Source: an uncultured Albidovulum sp. (GTDB lineage Bacteria > Pseudomonadota > Alphaproteobacteria > Rhodobacterales > Rhodobacteraceae). Taken from it: a stretch of 64,000 nucleotides of DNA. The notes under the pieces are model-generated. The model did no database searches. It was not told the origin of the DNA and worked only from the letters and a program-made list of their open reading frames with translations. Below are positions 8,789 to 17,517 of this stretch, piece after piece. The stretch spans positions 62,001-126,000 of the forward strand of contig CAJYAD010000011.1 of assembly GCA_913064775.1 (NCBI GenBank), in the 5' to 3' direction. Position numbers and translations under genes: made by a program. The first letter of the stretch is position 1; each line of letters begins with the position of its first letter.

Positions 8789-11011
8789 CTAGAAGGTGGC
8801 GCGCAACGCCAGCACCGCGGCCATTCCCGGCTGGCCGGCGACGTTGTCGGCATTCACGCGGTAGGCCGCACCGGCGGTCAGGCCAAGACCCTCGTCCAGC
8901 GGCGCGGTATAGTCGAAGCCCAGGTCCAGCTCTCGCCGCCGGGGGCTGAGGTTCACGCCGGTGTTGGTGAAGCTCGGCCCCGTGGTGGAATAAGAGGTCG
9001 GCAGGGCCACCATCGCGCGACCGCTGGTGATCGAGATCGGCTGGCGCAGGAAAAGACTCAGCACATCGCCCTGACGCAGCGCGTTGGCGCGGTCGATCGC
9101 GATACCAAGGCTGTTGTAGGCCACCGGCGTGAAGCCCTGGATGATCCCCCCGCCACTGCCCTGCGCCACCCCGAACGAGGCGCTGACCCGCAGCCCCGTA
9201 CCCGGCCCCAGCTTGCGCGCCAACCCCAGCGAGACAGACCGAGCCCAGGCCTGTATCTCTGGCCCGTAGCCCGGCGCGGTGACGCCCAGAACCGAGCCCT
9301 GGCTGCGAAACGCCGTCGCGCCGATCTCCAGGGCGGCATTGCCCAGCGGGATCGCGCGCGACACCGACAACCCGGCGACGCCGCCCTGCTGGCGCAGCAC
9401 CGCCAAGGAGGTGCGGCTGCCGATCCGCACCCGGGTTTCCTGCAGGCCAGAGATCTGCGCGGCATCAGGGCCGCTCATCAGATCGGTGCCGATCAGCGCA
9501 GCCTGATCGGCACCGCTGACCAGCGCCGTATGCATCGCCCCGCGCTGGCCGCCGATCTGGCCCGACACCGCGCGCCCGAAGGCAAGCGCGGCGGCGGCGC
9601 TGCGCACAGTGCCCCCCAGCATCGCCGCCGAGGAGGTGAACGCGCCGCCCATGCTGTCGACCGAGATCACCTTGGCCTTGCCCAGCGCCTGAGCGATCGC
9701 GTCGCCCGACGCCGCACTGCCCGCAATCGCGATCTGGCCCAGCGGGATCTGCCCGCCCGCGGCCATCGGCACGCCCACGGTGCCGATCGGCAGCAGCGCG
9801 GCCTTGAGGTTCAGAAAGCCCGCGCCGAATTCGTTGTTGTACTGATGCGTCACCGCCCCCCCGGCAAAGGTCAGCGTGCCATCATACTGGGTGAAGAAGC
9901 TGTTGTCGGCGGTGACCAGCAGCCGCGCGCGCAATTGCTGCGGGGTGAGGTCGGGGAAGGCCTCGGCCAGCAGCGCGATCGAACCGGCCACCTGCGGCGC
10001 GGCGAAAGAGGCGCCCATGCCGATCTTGTAGCCGGTCGTGTTGGTGTTGTCCGCCACGATCGACTGGCCATCGGCGGCGAGGCAGTAGCGCGCCGCCTCG
10101 GCACAGGGGGCCGAGATCCGGTCTGCACTGACGATCTGGCCGTTCTGGATATGTGGTATGGCATTGATCACCGCCAGCCAGCCGGACTTGAGTGTCGGAT
10201 AGGCGCTTGGCAGGCCGGCCATCGCGTCGATGCTGGTGGCGCCGTAATCGTTCTGGGCCGCGAACACGACCACTCCGGTCTTCTCAAAGCTTTGCAGCGC
10301 GCTGATATAGCTTGCCCCCGCACCGCTGCCGAAGGTGCCAGAGTAGTTGGTGTTGGCGACCGTCCGTCCGACAAGCCCCCAGGAATTGTTCAGCGCGATC
10401 GCATTGGCGGATTTCGCCGCCAGCACTTCCTGCGCCAGGGTCGACCAGTTCACCGCCGTCGAATAGTCGATATAGCCGGCGAAAAGATCGGCGCCCGGGG
10501 CGAAACCCGTCATCTGCCCGCGGGTGCCCGCCCCCACCATGACCGAGGCCACCGCGGTGCCGTGAAAATCGCTGCCCGCGCCGCCGTCCAGGGTGATCGT
10601 CTTGCCGTTGAACTGCTCATGCGCGGTGTTGACGTGGCTGTCGATCATCGCCAGCACCTGCCCCTTGCCGGTCAGCCCGGTCGAAAAGGCGTAATCCAGC
10701 CCGGCCTCTTTCTGGGCGTTGGTGGTGATGGTTTTGCCGGTGTTGTAGGTTGGGCTGCCGTTCACCTGCATGTTGTAGGTGATCGTGCTGTTAAGAAAGA
10801 CCGCCCGCGCATCCTGGGCTGCCACCTTGGCGGCGCTGTAGGCCATGACGAAATAGCGGTTCCAGGGATAGGGCAGCGACCCCGTGGTGCCCCCCGTGGT
10901 CTGCGTCGAGGTGGTCGACCCCGAGGTGCTGGCCCCCGACGACCCGCTGCCGCCCCCGCCACAGGCGGCCAGGGTCAGGAGGCTGCAGCAAAGAAGGAGG
11001 TTTCTGATCAT
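8789..11011 (-). CDS. Lipoprotein-type autotransporter subtilisin (S8 serine protease)
   Basis: 740 aa from the ATG at 11011 (AAGGACGG upstream). The N-terminus is a lipoprotein signal with lipobox LTLAAC (Cys17), followed by a Gly/Ser/Thr linker. The S8 subtilase domain shows the catalytic triad: Asp124 (AMIDSHVN), His150 (DFHGTAVASV) and Ser335 (GMGASFAAPQVAG), plus the oxyanion Asn (LNNSWG). The C-terminal about 280 residues are rich in alternating beta-strand sequence and end in Phe (LALRATF), as expected of an autotransporter beta-barrel. This lipoprotein plus passenger plus barrel layout matches the NalP/SphB1 class, in which the lipid delays release from the cell surface. The natural substrate is unknown. 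The start at 11308 in the same frame is less likely, because it would bury the signal peptide. Confidence 0.88.
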   Translation of the reverse strand: MIRNLLLCCSLLTLAACGGGGSGSSGASTSGSTTSTQTTGGTTGSLPYPWNRYFVMAYSAAKVAAQDARAVFLNSTITYNMQVNGSPTYNTGKTITTNAQKEAGLDYAFSTGLTGKGQVLAMIDSHVNTAHEQFNGKTITLDGGAGSDFHGTAVASVMVGAGTRGQMTGFAPGADLFAGYIDYSTAVNWSTLAQEVLAAKSANAIALNNSWGLVGRTVANTNYSGTFGSGAGASYISALQSFEKTGVVVFAAQNDYGATSIDAMAGLPSAYPTLKSGWLAVINAIPHIQNGQIVSADRISAPCAEAARYCLAADGQSIVADNTNTTGYKIGMGASFAAPQVAGSIALLAEAFPDLTPQQLRARLLVTADNSFFTQYDGTLTFAGGAVTHQYNNEFGAGFLNLKAALLPIGTVGVPMAAGGQIPLGQIAIAGSAASGDAIAQALGKAKVISVDSMGGAFTSSAAMLGGTVRSAAAALAFGRAVSGQIGGQRGAMHTALVSGADQAALIGTDLMSGPDAAQISGLQETRVRIGSRTSLAVLRQQGGVAGLSVSRAIPLGNAALEIGATAFRSQGSVLGVTAPGYGPEIQAWARSVSLGLARKLGPGTGLRVSASFGVAQGSGGGIIQGFTPVAYNSLGIAIDRANALRQGDVLSLFLRQPISITSGRAMVALPTSYSTTGPSFTNTGVNLSPRRRELDLGFDYTAPLDEGLGLTAGAAYRVNADNVAGQPGMAAVLALRATF

Positions 11012-11360
11012 GCGCTCAGCCGTCCTTCGCGATCCTCGACGCCAATGGCGACTCTCGTGGAGTATTTTCTCCAAGATGAAGTGCAAAGAGCCCACATAGC
11101 TTTCGCTTTGGCCCAAATATCCCGGGGGCGCAGGGGGCTGAGCCCCCGCCGCAGAACTTGCAGCCCGAACCTTCGTTGTTGGCCGCAAAGCGGGCCGACA
11201 TGAATTTGCGACATGGCCTTTCCCGAACTCGCACAAGGAACACAACCGCACAACTATGCGGTGAAACGGATTGGGCAGGCGACGAAGGATCGCCCCAAGG
11301 TGCCGCAAAAATCGGCGGGCGTGACGGAAATGTCAGCCTCAGGCCGGTCGCCGGCGGCGC
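11012..11360. other. 349-base intergenic region with a dispersed repeat
   Basis: The region lies between the 3' end of the beta-lactamase-like gene and the start of the autotransporter gene, both on the minus strand. It contains the dispersed GGAGTATTTTCTCCAAGATGAAG element (11057-11147) with a G5/C5 hairpin. The rest shows no gene that I can support. The autotransporter promoter must lie near 11012-11060. Confidence 0.5.
11057..11147. repeat. Dispersed intergenic element, copy 1, with G/C hairpin
   Basis: The left arm GTGGAGTATTTTCTCCAAGA (followed by TGAAG) starts at 11057. The right part reads on the minus strand as GGGGGCTCAGCCCCC, then CCCCCGGGATATTTGGGCCA. The same two parts recur at 37179-37277. 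The hairpin GGGGGCT-GAGCCCCC (11133-11147) may terminate transcription arriving from the upstream minus-strand gene. Confidence 0.65.
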
Positions 11361-12749
11361 TCAGGCCCCGGCCTCGGCCTTCAGGATCGCGGCGATCAGC
11401 TTTTGCGGGCGGTAGCCCTCGCGCCCGGGCGTCAGGCCCATCCGCACCACCACGGTATCGGCCGCAGGGATCACGGTGACAGTCTGGCCGTCATGCCCCT
11501 CCATCCAGTAGGTGCCCGCGGGCAGGCCATATTCGCGCTGGTCGTTGCCCGGTTTCATGTCGCTTTCCGGCCCGTCGAGCCAAAGCATCCCCCGCGAGTA
11601 GACCGGATCGGCGGCCGAGGGCGTCACCATCGTCTGCACGAAGCCCTCGGGCAGGATCTGCTGCCCGTTCCAGACCCCGCCCTGCAGCAGGAACTGCCCG
11701 AAGCGGGCCCAGTCGCGCGCGGTGGCATAAAGGTAGGAGCCGCCGACAAAGGTGCCGGCCGCGTCGGTTTCCAGCACCGCGCTGCCCATGCCGAGCGGTC
11801 CGAACAGCTTCTGGCGCGGCCAGGCCAGCGCCTCGGTCTTGTCGCCCAGCGCATTCTGCCAGATCCGCGACAGGATCACCGCCGTGCCGGTCGAATAGCT
11901 GAAATGCGTCCCCGGCGGATGGTCAAGCGGCTGGCCGGCCGCGAATTTCGCCATGTCGGGTTCGAGAAACAGCATCCGCGTCACGTCCGAGACATCGCCG
12001 TAATCCTCGTTGAAATGCAGCCCGCTCGACATCGACAGCAGATCCTCGACGGTGATCTTCGCGCGTCCGTCGCCCGCCCATTGCGGCAGCAGATGATCCT
12101 GCCCAAGGCGCAGCTTGCCGGCCTTGATCACGGTGCCGGTCAGGGCGGCAGTCACCGATTTGGTCATCGACCAGCCCAGCAGCGGCACCTTCGGGCCAAA
12201 GCCCTTGCCGTAGCGCTCGGCCACGATATGACCGTGGCGAACCACCACGATGGCACGCATCCCCGGCCCCGCCAGCGCGTCATCGGCCAGTACCGCAGCC
12301 AGCTTCGCCTGCCCCGCCAGATCCACCGCGCCGCCTTCGGGCCAAAGCGCCGTGCTGGCCGAGGGGCCGGGCGCCGGCGGCGCCGATTGATCGCGGGCGC
12401 GGCCAAGGTTGCCATCCGGCACCACCGCGCAGCCAAGGCCGGGGCGGCGCACTGATTCCACCGGGGCGACAAAGCGCAGGAATTCGGCGTGAACCAAGCC
12501 GGTGGCCCGGTCGGCCTGGACATCCATGAACCGCAGCAGCGGGTTGCCCGGCGCCTGGACATCGCTTTCCAGCACGCCACGCGGGTCGCGCCCCGACAGG
12601 AAGGTCGAGGAGCAGACGATCTTTGACGCATAGCCGTCGCCCACGCGCAGCAATGTGGGCGGCACGATCAGCATGTAGACATAGCCCCCGACCAGGGCGA
12701 CCAGAACCAGCCCCGCCAGTACGCCGAGCCCCCGCCAGATGATCCGCAT
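11361..12749 (-). CDS. Serine hydrolase of the class C beta-lactamase/penicillin-binding family
   Basis: 462 aa. One N-terminal membrane helix (about residues 8-28: VLAGLVLVALVGGYVYMLIV) likely anchors it to the inner membrane facing the periplasm. After a non-conserved segment comes the Beta-lactamase (Pfam 00144-type) domain. The catalytic SxxK is SMTK (194-197) in LLGWSMTKSVTAALTG, and YSTG in FSYSTGTAVILSRIWQ stands in for the YxN motif. The start is well supported by GGGAGGGAG upstream. Family members include 6-aminohexanoate-dimer hydrolases and esterases, so antibiotic resistance should not be assumed. It is divergent from cydA across a 515-base gap. Confidence 0.87.
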   Translation of the reverse strand: MRIIWRGLGVLAGLVLVALVGGYVYMLIVPPTLLRVGDGYASKIVCSSTFLSGRDPRGVLESDVQAPGNPLLRFMDVQADRATGLVHAEFLRFVAPVESVRRPGLGCAVVPDGNLGRARDQSAPPAPGPSASTALWPEGGAVDLAGQAKLAAVLADDALAGPGMRAIVVVRHGHIVAERYGKGFGPKVPLLGWSMTKSVTAALTGTVIKAGKLRLGQDHLLPQWAGDGRAKITVEDLLSMSSGLHFNEDYGDVSDVTRMLFLEPDMAKFAAGQPLDHPPGTHFSYSTGTAVILSRIWQNALGDKTEALAWPRQKLFGPLGMGSAVLETDAAGTFVGGSYLYATARDWARFGQFLLQGGVWNGQQILPEGFVQTMVTPSAADPVYSRGMLWLDGPESDMKPGNDQREYGLPAGTYWMEGHDGQTVTVIPAADTVVVRMGLTPGREGYRPQKLIAAILKAEAGA

Positions 12750-13264
12750 GCTGCTCCCTCCCTGCCGCAGGGCGGGGATGCCCCGCCCTCTGGCACGGAG
12801 TCTTCACAAGCCGCGAGGCCTTGCAAAGGCTTTTTTGGATAACGCGAGGTCAGCCCCGATTGCCGCCCCCCTTGGTTACCGCCCCGCCCCTTGCAAAGGG
12901 CCCGCCGGGTCAAGCGCCGTCACGATCAAGCGAGGCGAATGAACCGGAAAGCGCGCGAAATATGCGCCCCTCGCCTGTAATCGCGCGGTTTCCAAGGCGC
13001 TTGCCGCACACGGCACGCAAAGCCTGTGGCAAAACGCCCGATGTCCGCCAACCGCGCAGCGCTTAGGTGGCTTCGCGACGGGAACGCATCCTCTTGTCCC
13101 GCGTTCGAAAAGAGAAATCCGTGCCGGACGCGCCCGGCAACGACAGAAGTGACGTCTTCGGAATTGTCCGACGACCGGACCGCTTGCCGATCCCGCCGCC
13201 CCGCAAATCGAAGCGCCGCGCCCCATCAGCATGGAGCCTCGGCCGCGGTCGGGGGAAACAGAAG
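12750..13264. other. 515-base divergent intergenic region upstream of cydA
   Basis: No gene is supported here. The region holds two copies of the near-palindrome CCTTGCAAAGG (12819-12829 and 12889-12899) and a short direct repeat TCAAGCG (12910-12916 and 12926-12932). It must contain the promoters of the serine hydrolase and of cydABDC. No clean FNR box (TTGAT-N4-ATCAA) was found. Confidence 0.5.
12819..12899. repeat. Two copies of near-palindrome CCTTGCAAAGG, 70 bases apart
   Basis: Copy 1 is GCCTT-GCA-AAGGC followed by TTTTTT at 12831-12836; copy 2 is CCCTT-GCA-AAGGG at 12888-12900. Copy 1 could also be read as a plus-strand terminator hairpin, but no plus-strand gene ends here. A pair of binding sites upstream of the serine hydrolase is the other reading. 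Confidence 0.35.
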
Positions 13265-14704
13265 ATGACGACTTCCGACCTCTCCGCATTCATTTCCCGG
13301 CTCGATTTCGCCTGGATCACCACGTTCCACATCATCTATCCGCCGCTTACGATCGGCCTGGCGGCAATGCTGTTCATCGCCGAATGGCGCTGGGTGGCGA
13401 CGCAGGACCCCTATTGGTACCGCCTGTGCCGCTTCTTCGAGAAGCTGTTCGTGGTGAATTTCGGTGCCGGCGTCGCCACCGGCGTGACGATGGAGATGGC
13501 CTTCGGCATCCTTTACGGCCCCTTCTCGCAGGCGGCGGGGCCGTTCTTCGGCCAGGTGCTGGGCTATGAGACGATCACCGCCTTCATGTATGAGGCCGGC
13601 TTCATCGGGCTGATGCTGTTCGGCTGGGGCAAGATCAGCCGCGGGATGCATCTGTTTGCGACCTTCAACGTGGCCTTCGCCTCGACGCTGTCGGCCTTCT
13701 GGATCCTCGACGCGAATTCCTGGATGCAAACGCCCGGCGGGGTGACGCTGAAGGACGGGGTCTTCCAGATCTCCGACTGGGCGAAGGCGATCCTGAACCC
13801 CGATTTCCTCTATGCGATGCCGCATATGGTGGTGGCCTCGATCGAGTTGTCGCTGTGCTTCGTCGCCGCCGTGTCGGCCTGGTATATCCTGGGCCGGCGC
13901 CATGTCGCGCTGTTTCGGCGCGCGCTGCTGTGGTCGGTGCTGACGCTGATCGTGGTCGCGCCGCTGCAGATCTGGCTGGGCGACGGGCTGGGACGGGTCG
14001 TCGCCCATGACCAGCCGGCCGCCCTGGCCGCGATGGAGGGGCATTACAACACCCTCACCCCCACGGGTCAGCCCAACACCGGCTGGCATGTGGTGGCCTG
14101 GCCCAACGCAAAGGGCGACGGCACGGTCTGGGCGATCACCATCCCGCATGTGCTGAGCCTGCTGGAAACCCACAGCTGGAACGGCACGGTGCCCGGCCTG
14201 AACGACTTCCCCAAGGATCAGCGCCCACCCGTGGTGATCCCGTTCTACGCCTTCCGCGCGATGGTCGCGATCGGCGGGGTGCTGTTTCTGGTCGCACTTT
14301 GGGCCGCATGGCTGGCGGTCCGGGGGCGGCTGTCGGTGGAGCGCATCGCCTCGAACCGCTGGTTCCTGCGCGCCCTGATCGTGTCGGGCTTCCTGCCCTA
14401 TCTGGCGGTCTGGACCGGCTGGTGGACGCGCGAGATCGCGCGCCAGCCCTGGGTCGTCTACGGGCTGATGCGCACCCGCGACGGCGTCAGCCACCTGTCC
14501 GCCGCCGCCGCAATCTTCTGGCTGGTCGGCTTCATGCTGTTCGAGCTGATGGTCTGGGGCGGTGCCTGGTATTTCTTCGCCAAGGTGATCCGGCGCGGGC
14601 CCGACCTGGACAGCCCGATCCCCGCCCCGGGAACCGAATCCCTGGGCCATCTGGAAACCGACCCCGACGAGGACGAAGAGGCCGGCTATTTCCGCCCGGT
14701 CTGA
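13265..14704 (+). CDS. cydA: Cytochrome bd-type ubiquinol oxidase subunit I
   Basis: 479 aa from the ATG at 13265 (gggggaaacagaag upstream); the frame is open 5' but without CydA-like sequence. This integral-membrane subunit carries hemes b558, b595 and d, oxidises quinol and reduces O2. The N-terminal LDFAWITTFHIIYPPLTIGL holds the conserved His ligand. FEKLFVVNFGAGVATGVTMEM, the blocks around the axial Met region and REIARQPWVVYGLMRT (the RQPW motif) are all recognisable. It is shorter than E. coli CydA, and the Q-loop between FPKDQRPPVV and the next helix is short. This resembles the cyanide-insensitive (CioA) branch, although inhibitor behaviour cannot be read from sequence. It is the first gene of cydABDC. 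Confidence 0.95.
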   Translation: MTTSDLSAFISRLDFAWITTFHIIYPPLTIGLAAMLFIAEWRWVATQDPYWYRLCRFFEKLFVVNFGAGVATGVTMEMAFGILYGPFSQAAGPFFGQVLGYETITAFMYEAGFIGLMLFGWGKISRGMHLFATFNVAFASTLSAFWILDANSWMQTPGGVTLKDGVFQISDWAKAILNPDFLYAMPHMVVASIELSLCFVAAVSAWYILGRRHVALFRRALLWSVLTLIVVAPLQIWLGDGLGRVVAHDQPAALAAMEGHYNTLTPTGQPNTGWHVVAWPNAKGDGTVWAITIPHVLSLLETHSWNGTVPGLNDFPKDQRPPVVIPFYAFRAMVAIGGVLFLVALWAAWLAVRGRLSVERIASNRWFLRALIVSGFLPYLAVWTGWWTREIARQPWVVYGLMRTRDGVSHLSAAAAIFWLVGFMLFELMVWGGAWYFFAKVIRRGPDLDSPIPAPGTESLGHLETDPDEDEEAGYFRPV

Positions 14705-14749
14705 CCGCCTGCCCTCTGCCCTCCGGCTTTGAAACAAGGATTTCCGAAG

Positions 14750-15796
14750 ATGAACACGCTCACTCATACCCAGGACATGCTGGCCTTCGCCTGGTGGATC
14801 GCGCTCAGCGTCAGCGTCCTTCTCTATATCATGCTCGACGGCGCCGATCTGGGCGCCGGCATCCTGACCCTGTTCCTTGGAGACGAGGACGAACGCGGCG
14901 CGGTGATGGCCGCGATGGCCGGCACCTGGGACGCGAACGAGACCTGGCTGGTGGTCGCCGGCGGGGTGCTGTTCGGCACCTTCCCCTTCGTCTACGGCTC
15001 GGCCTTCACTTACCTGATGGTCCCGCTGGCGCTGGTGCTGTGGGGCATCATGACCCGCGCGGTGGCGCTGGAATTCCGCCACCTGGCCGAGCCGAGATGG
15101 CGCCGCTTCTCGGACTGGGCCTTCGGCCTGTCGAGCCTGGGCACCACCTTCTTCGGCGGCGTCGCGGTGGGCGCGGCGCTGAAAGGCTTTCCGATGACCC
15201 ATCCGGCCCACGGCATTCCCACCTATGTGGGCGGCGCGCTGCGCTTCCTCAGCCCGTTCAGCCTGTGGACCGGGGCGGCGGCGGTGCTGGCGGTGATGCT
15301 GGCGGGCGGCCTTTTCATCCGCGCCCGGTTCAAGCGCGGAGAGCCGATCCGCGATCACGTCGCCCGCTGGACCGACCCGGCTTTCTACGCGGCGCTCGCC
15401 TGCGTCGCGATCACCGTGGGTTGGAGCGCGCTGATCTTCCCCTGGGCCGCGCAGAAATGGTTCGGGCCGCAGTTCTGGATCTGGGGCGTGCTCTTGATCG
15501 CCGCGCTCTTCGCCACCGCCAGGATGCGCCGCGCCACCCGTGACGAGCGCGATCTGGCGGCGATCCTGTGGTTCAACCTGACCGTCGCGATCCTGGGCGT
15601 CGCGATGATCGCGACGATGTATCCTTGGCTGGTGCCGAACACCTGGACGATCTATTCCGGCGCCAGCCCGCAGGTGTCGATGATCACCTTCACCCTGGCG
15701 ATGGCGGGCTTCTTCCCGGTGATGGTGATGTACAACTGGTATCAGCTTTGGGTCTTCCGCGCGCGGATTTCCAAGCTGGTCTCCTACCACGACTAG
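14750..15796 (+). CDS. cydB: Cytochrome bd-type ubiquinol oxidase subunit II
   Basis: 348 aa from the ATG at 14750 (aaggatttccgaag upstream). CydB is the second membrane subunit of the bd oxidase and stabilises the heme-bearing subunit I. Family blocks are visible: WWIALSVSVLLYIMLDGADLGAG near the N-terminus, AGTWDANETWLVVAGGVLFG, and LTLAMAGFFPVMVMYNWYQLW at the C-terminus. Several hydrophobic helices are spread over the whole length. It lies 45 bases after cydA and 11 bases before cydD, clearly in the same transcript. Confidence 0.95.
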   Translation: MNTLTHTQDMLAFAWWIALSVSVLLYIMLDGADLGAGILTLFLGDEDERGAVMAAMAGTWDANETWLVVAGGVLFGTFPFVYGSAFTYLMVPLALVLWGIMTRAVALEFRHLAEPRWRRFSDWAFGLSSLGTTFFGGVAVGAALKGFPMTHPAHGIPTYVGGALRFLSPFSLWTGAAAVLAVMLAGGLFIRARFKRGEPIRDHVARWTDPAFYAALACVAITVGWSALIFPWAAQKWFGPQFWIWGVLLIAALFATARMRRATRDERDLAAILWFNLTVAILGVAMIATMYPWLVPNTWTIYSGASPQVSMITFTLAMAGFFPVMVMYNWYQLWVFRARISKLVSYHD

Positions 15797-15807
15797 GGGG
15801 CGGGCCG

Positions 15808-17517
15808 ATGACCACCACCTCGCCCCAAGCGCCCGATCGCGCCATCGCCAAGGCGCTGGAGCGCTGGCTGCGCGCCCGCGCCCGCGCGGTGCGCGCGCCG
15901 CTGACCGGCGCCGTCCTTGCCGGGGCGGCGGCGGCGGTGCTGCTGATCGGCCAGGCCTGGCTGCTGGCGCGGATCATCGACGCGGTGGTCATCCATCACC
16001 TGGGCCTGGGCCAGATCCTGCCGCTGGTGCCGCCGCTGCTGGGCGTGATCGTGGCACGGGCGCTGGTGGCGGGGCTGGTGCCCCTCGCCGCCTTCGCCGC
16101 CGCCGCCCGCATCCGCCGCGATCTGCGCCACGCCCTGCAAACCCATATCACGGCGCTCGGCCCGGCCTGGGTCGGCACCCGGCGGTCGGGCGATCTGGCA
16201 AACACCTTGGTCGACGGGGTCGACGAGCTGGAAAAATACTACGCCGACTACCTGCCCCAGCGCAGCCTGATGGCCCTGATCCCGCTGGCGATGCTGGCGG
16301 CGGTGGTGCCGTCGGATTGGGTCTCGGCGCTGATCCTGTGCCTGACAGCACCGCTGATCCCCTTCTTCATGATCCTGATCGGCAAGGGCACCGAGGCCCT
16401 GAACCAGCGCCAATGGCGCAGCCTCGCGCGGATGAGCGCCCATGTCTTCGACGCGATCGAGGGGCTGACGACGCTGAAGCTGTTCAACGCCAGCAGGCAA
16501 GAGGCCGCCACCGTCGCCCGGATCTCGGAGGCCTACCGCAGCCGCACGATGAAGGTGCTGCGGGTGGCGTTCCTGTCGTCACTGGTGCTGGAATTCCTGA
16601 CCACGCTGGCGATCGCGCTGGTCGCGGTGTTCATCGGATTTCGCCTGTACTACGGGCAGATGCAGTTTCTGCCGGGCTTCTTCGTGCTGCTGCTGGCGCC
16701 CGAATTCTTCCGCCCGCTGCGCGACATGGGCAACCACTACCATGCCCGCATGGCCGCGATCGGCGCGGCCGAGCGGATCGTCGATTGCCTGGAAACCCCG
16801 CCACCCGAAACCACGGGGACCGCGCCACTTCCCAAGGTCACGCGGATCACCTTCGACAGGGTCGGCTTCCTGCATGAAGCCGGCGGCCAGGGGGTGCGGG
16901 AGGTCTCGTTCACCCTGAACCGCGGGGAATGCCTGGCGCTGGCGGGGCCCACCGGCGCGGGCAAGACGACGCTTGCCCAACTGACCTTGGGCTTTCTGGT
17001 GCCGCAATCCGGCGCGCTGCGCATCGACGGTGCGGATCTGGCCACCTGCGCGCCGGACGCCTGGCTGCGCCACGTCGCCTGGGTGCCGCAAGCGCCAACA
17101 TTGTTTCACGGCACGATCGCGGAAAACATCCGCCTGGGCTGGCCCGACGCCCCGCCGGACGCGGTGGAAGCCGCCGCCCGGGCCGCCGCCGCGCATGATT
17201 TCATCGTGGCCCTTCCCGAAGGCTACCAGACCCGCCTCGGCGATGGGGGCGAGGGATTGTCTGGCGGCGAACGGCGGCGGATCGCGCTGGCGCGGGCGTT
17301 GCTGAAACCGGCCGATGTGCTGGTGCTCGACGAACCCACCGCGGCGCTCGACCCGCTCACCGCCGCGCGGGTCATCGCGACGATCCGCGACCGCGCCCGG
17401 CGCCAGGCGGTGCTGCTGATCACCCACGATCCCGCCGCCATGCGGGCCGCCGACCGGATCCTGCATCTGGACCGTGGCCGTCTGGTCGCGCCGCCGACCG
17501 CGGGAGAGGCCGCATGA
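15808..17517 (+). CDS. cydD: Thiol-exporting ABC transporter subunit CydD
   Basis: 569 aa from the ATG at 15808. It is a half-transporter with an N-terminal transmembrane domain and a C-terminal ATPase: Walker A GPTGAGKTT, signature LSGGERRR, Walker B VLVLDEPT, with TLFHGTIAENIRLG as Q-loop neighbour. CydDC exports glutathione and cysteine to the periplasm and is needed to assemble active bd oxidase. KYYADYLPQRSLMALIPLAM is a characteristic CydD block. It ends in a 4-base overlap (ATGA) with cydC, so the two subunits are translationally coupled. Confidence 0.94.
   Translation: MTTTSPQAPDRAIAKALERWLRARARAVRAPLTGAVLAGAAAAVLLIGQAWLLARIIDAVVIHHLGLGQILPLVPPLLGVIVARALVAGLVPLAAFAAAARIRRDLRHALQTHITALGPAWVGTRRSGDLANTLVDGVDELEKYYADYLPQRSLMALIPLAMLAAVVPSDWVSALILCLTAPLIPFFMILIGKGTEALNQRQWRSLARMSAHVFDAIEGLTTLKLFNASRQEAATVARISEAYRSRTMKVLRVAFLSSLVLEFLTTLAIALVAVFIGFRLYYGQMQFLPGFFVLLLAPEFFRPLRDMGNHYHARMAAIGAAERIVDCLETPPPETTGTAPLPKVTRITFDRVGFLHEAGGQGVREVSFTLNRGECLALAGPTGAGKTTLAQLTLGFLVPQSGALRIDGADLATCAPDAWLRHVAWVPQAPTLFHGTIAENIRLGWPDAPPDAVEAAARAAAAHDFIVALPEGYQTRLGDGGEGLSGGERRRIALARALLKPADVLVLDEPTAALDPLTAARVIATIRDRARRQAVLLITHDPAAMRAADRILHLDRGRLVAPPTAGEAA

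Noticed and set aside
11361-12749. Reading the beta-lactamase-like gene as an antibiotic resistance gene
   Set aside because: The SMTK/YSTG pattern and the N-terminal anchor fit general serine hydrolases; nothing specific to AmpC is seen.
12819-12836. Hairpin plus T-run considered as a rho-independent terminator
   Set aside because: It would act on the plus strand, but no plus-strand gene ends upstream of it; the stem is only five base pairs.
12910-12932. Direct repeat TCAAGCG considered as an FNR site for cydA
   Set aside because: It is not an inverted TTGAT-N4-ATCAA and lies over 330 bases from the cydA start.
13226-15790. 854-codon minus-strand ORF antisense to cydAB
   Set aside because: It is His/Arg/Gln-rich shadow sequence without domains; cydA and cydB on the plus strand are unambiguous.
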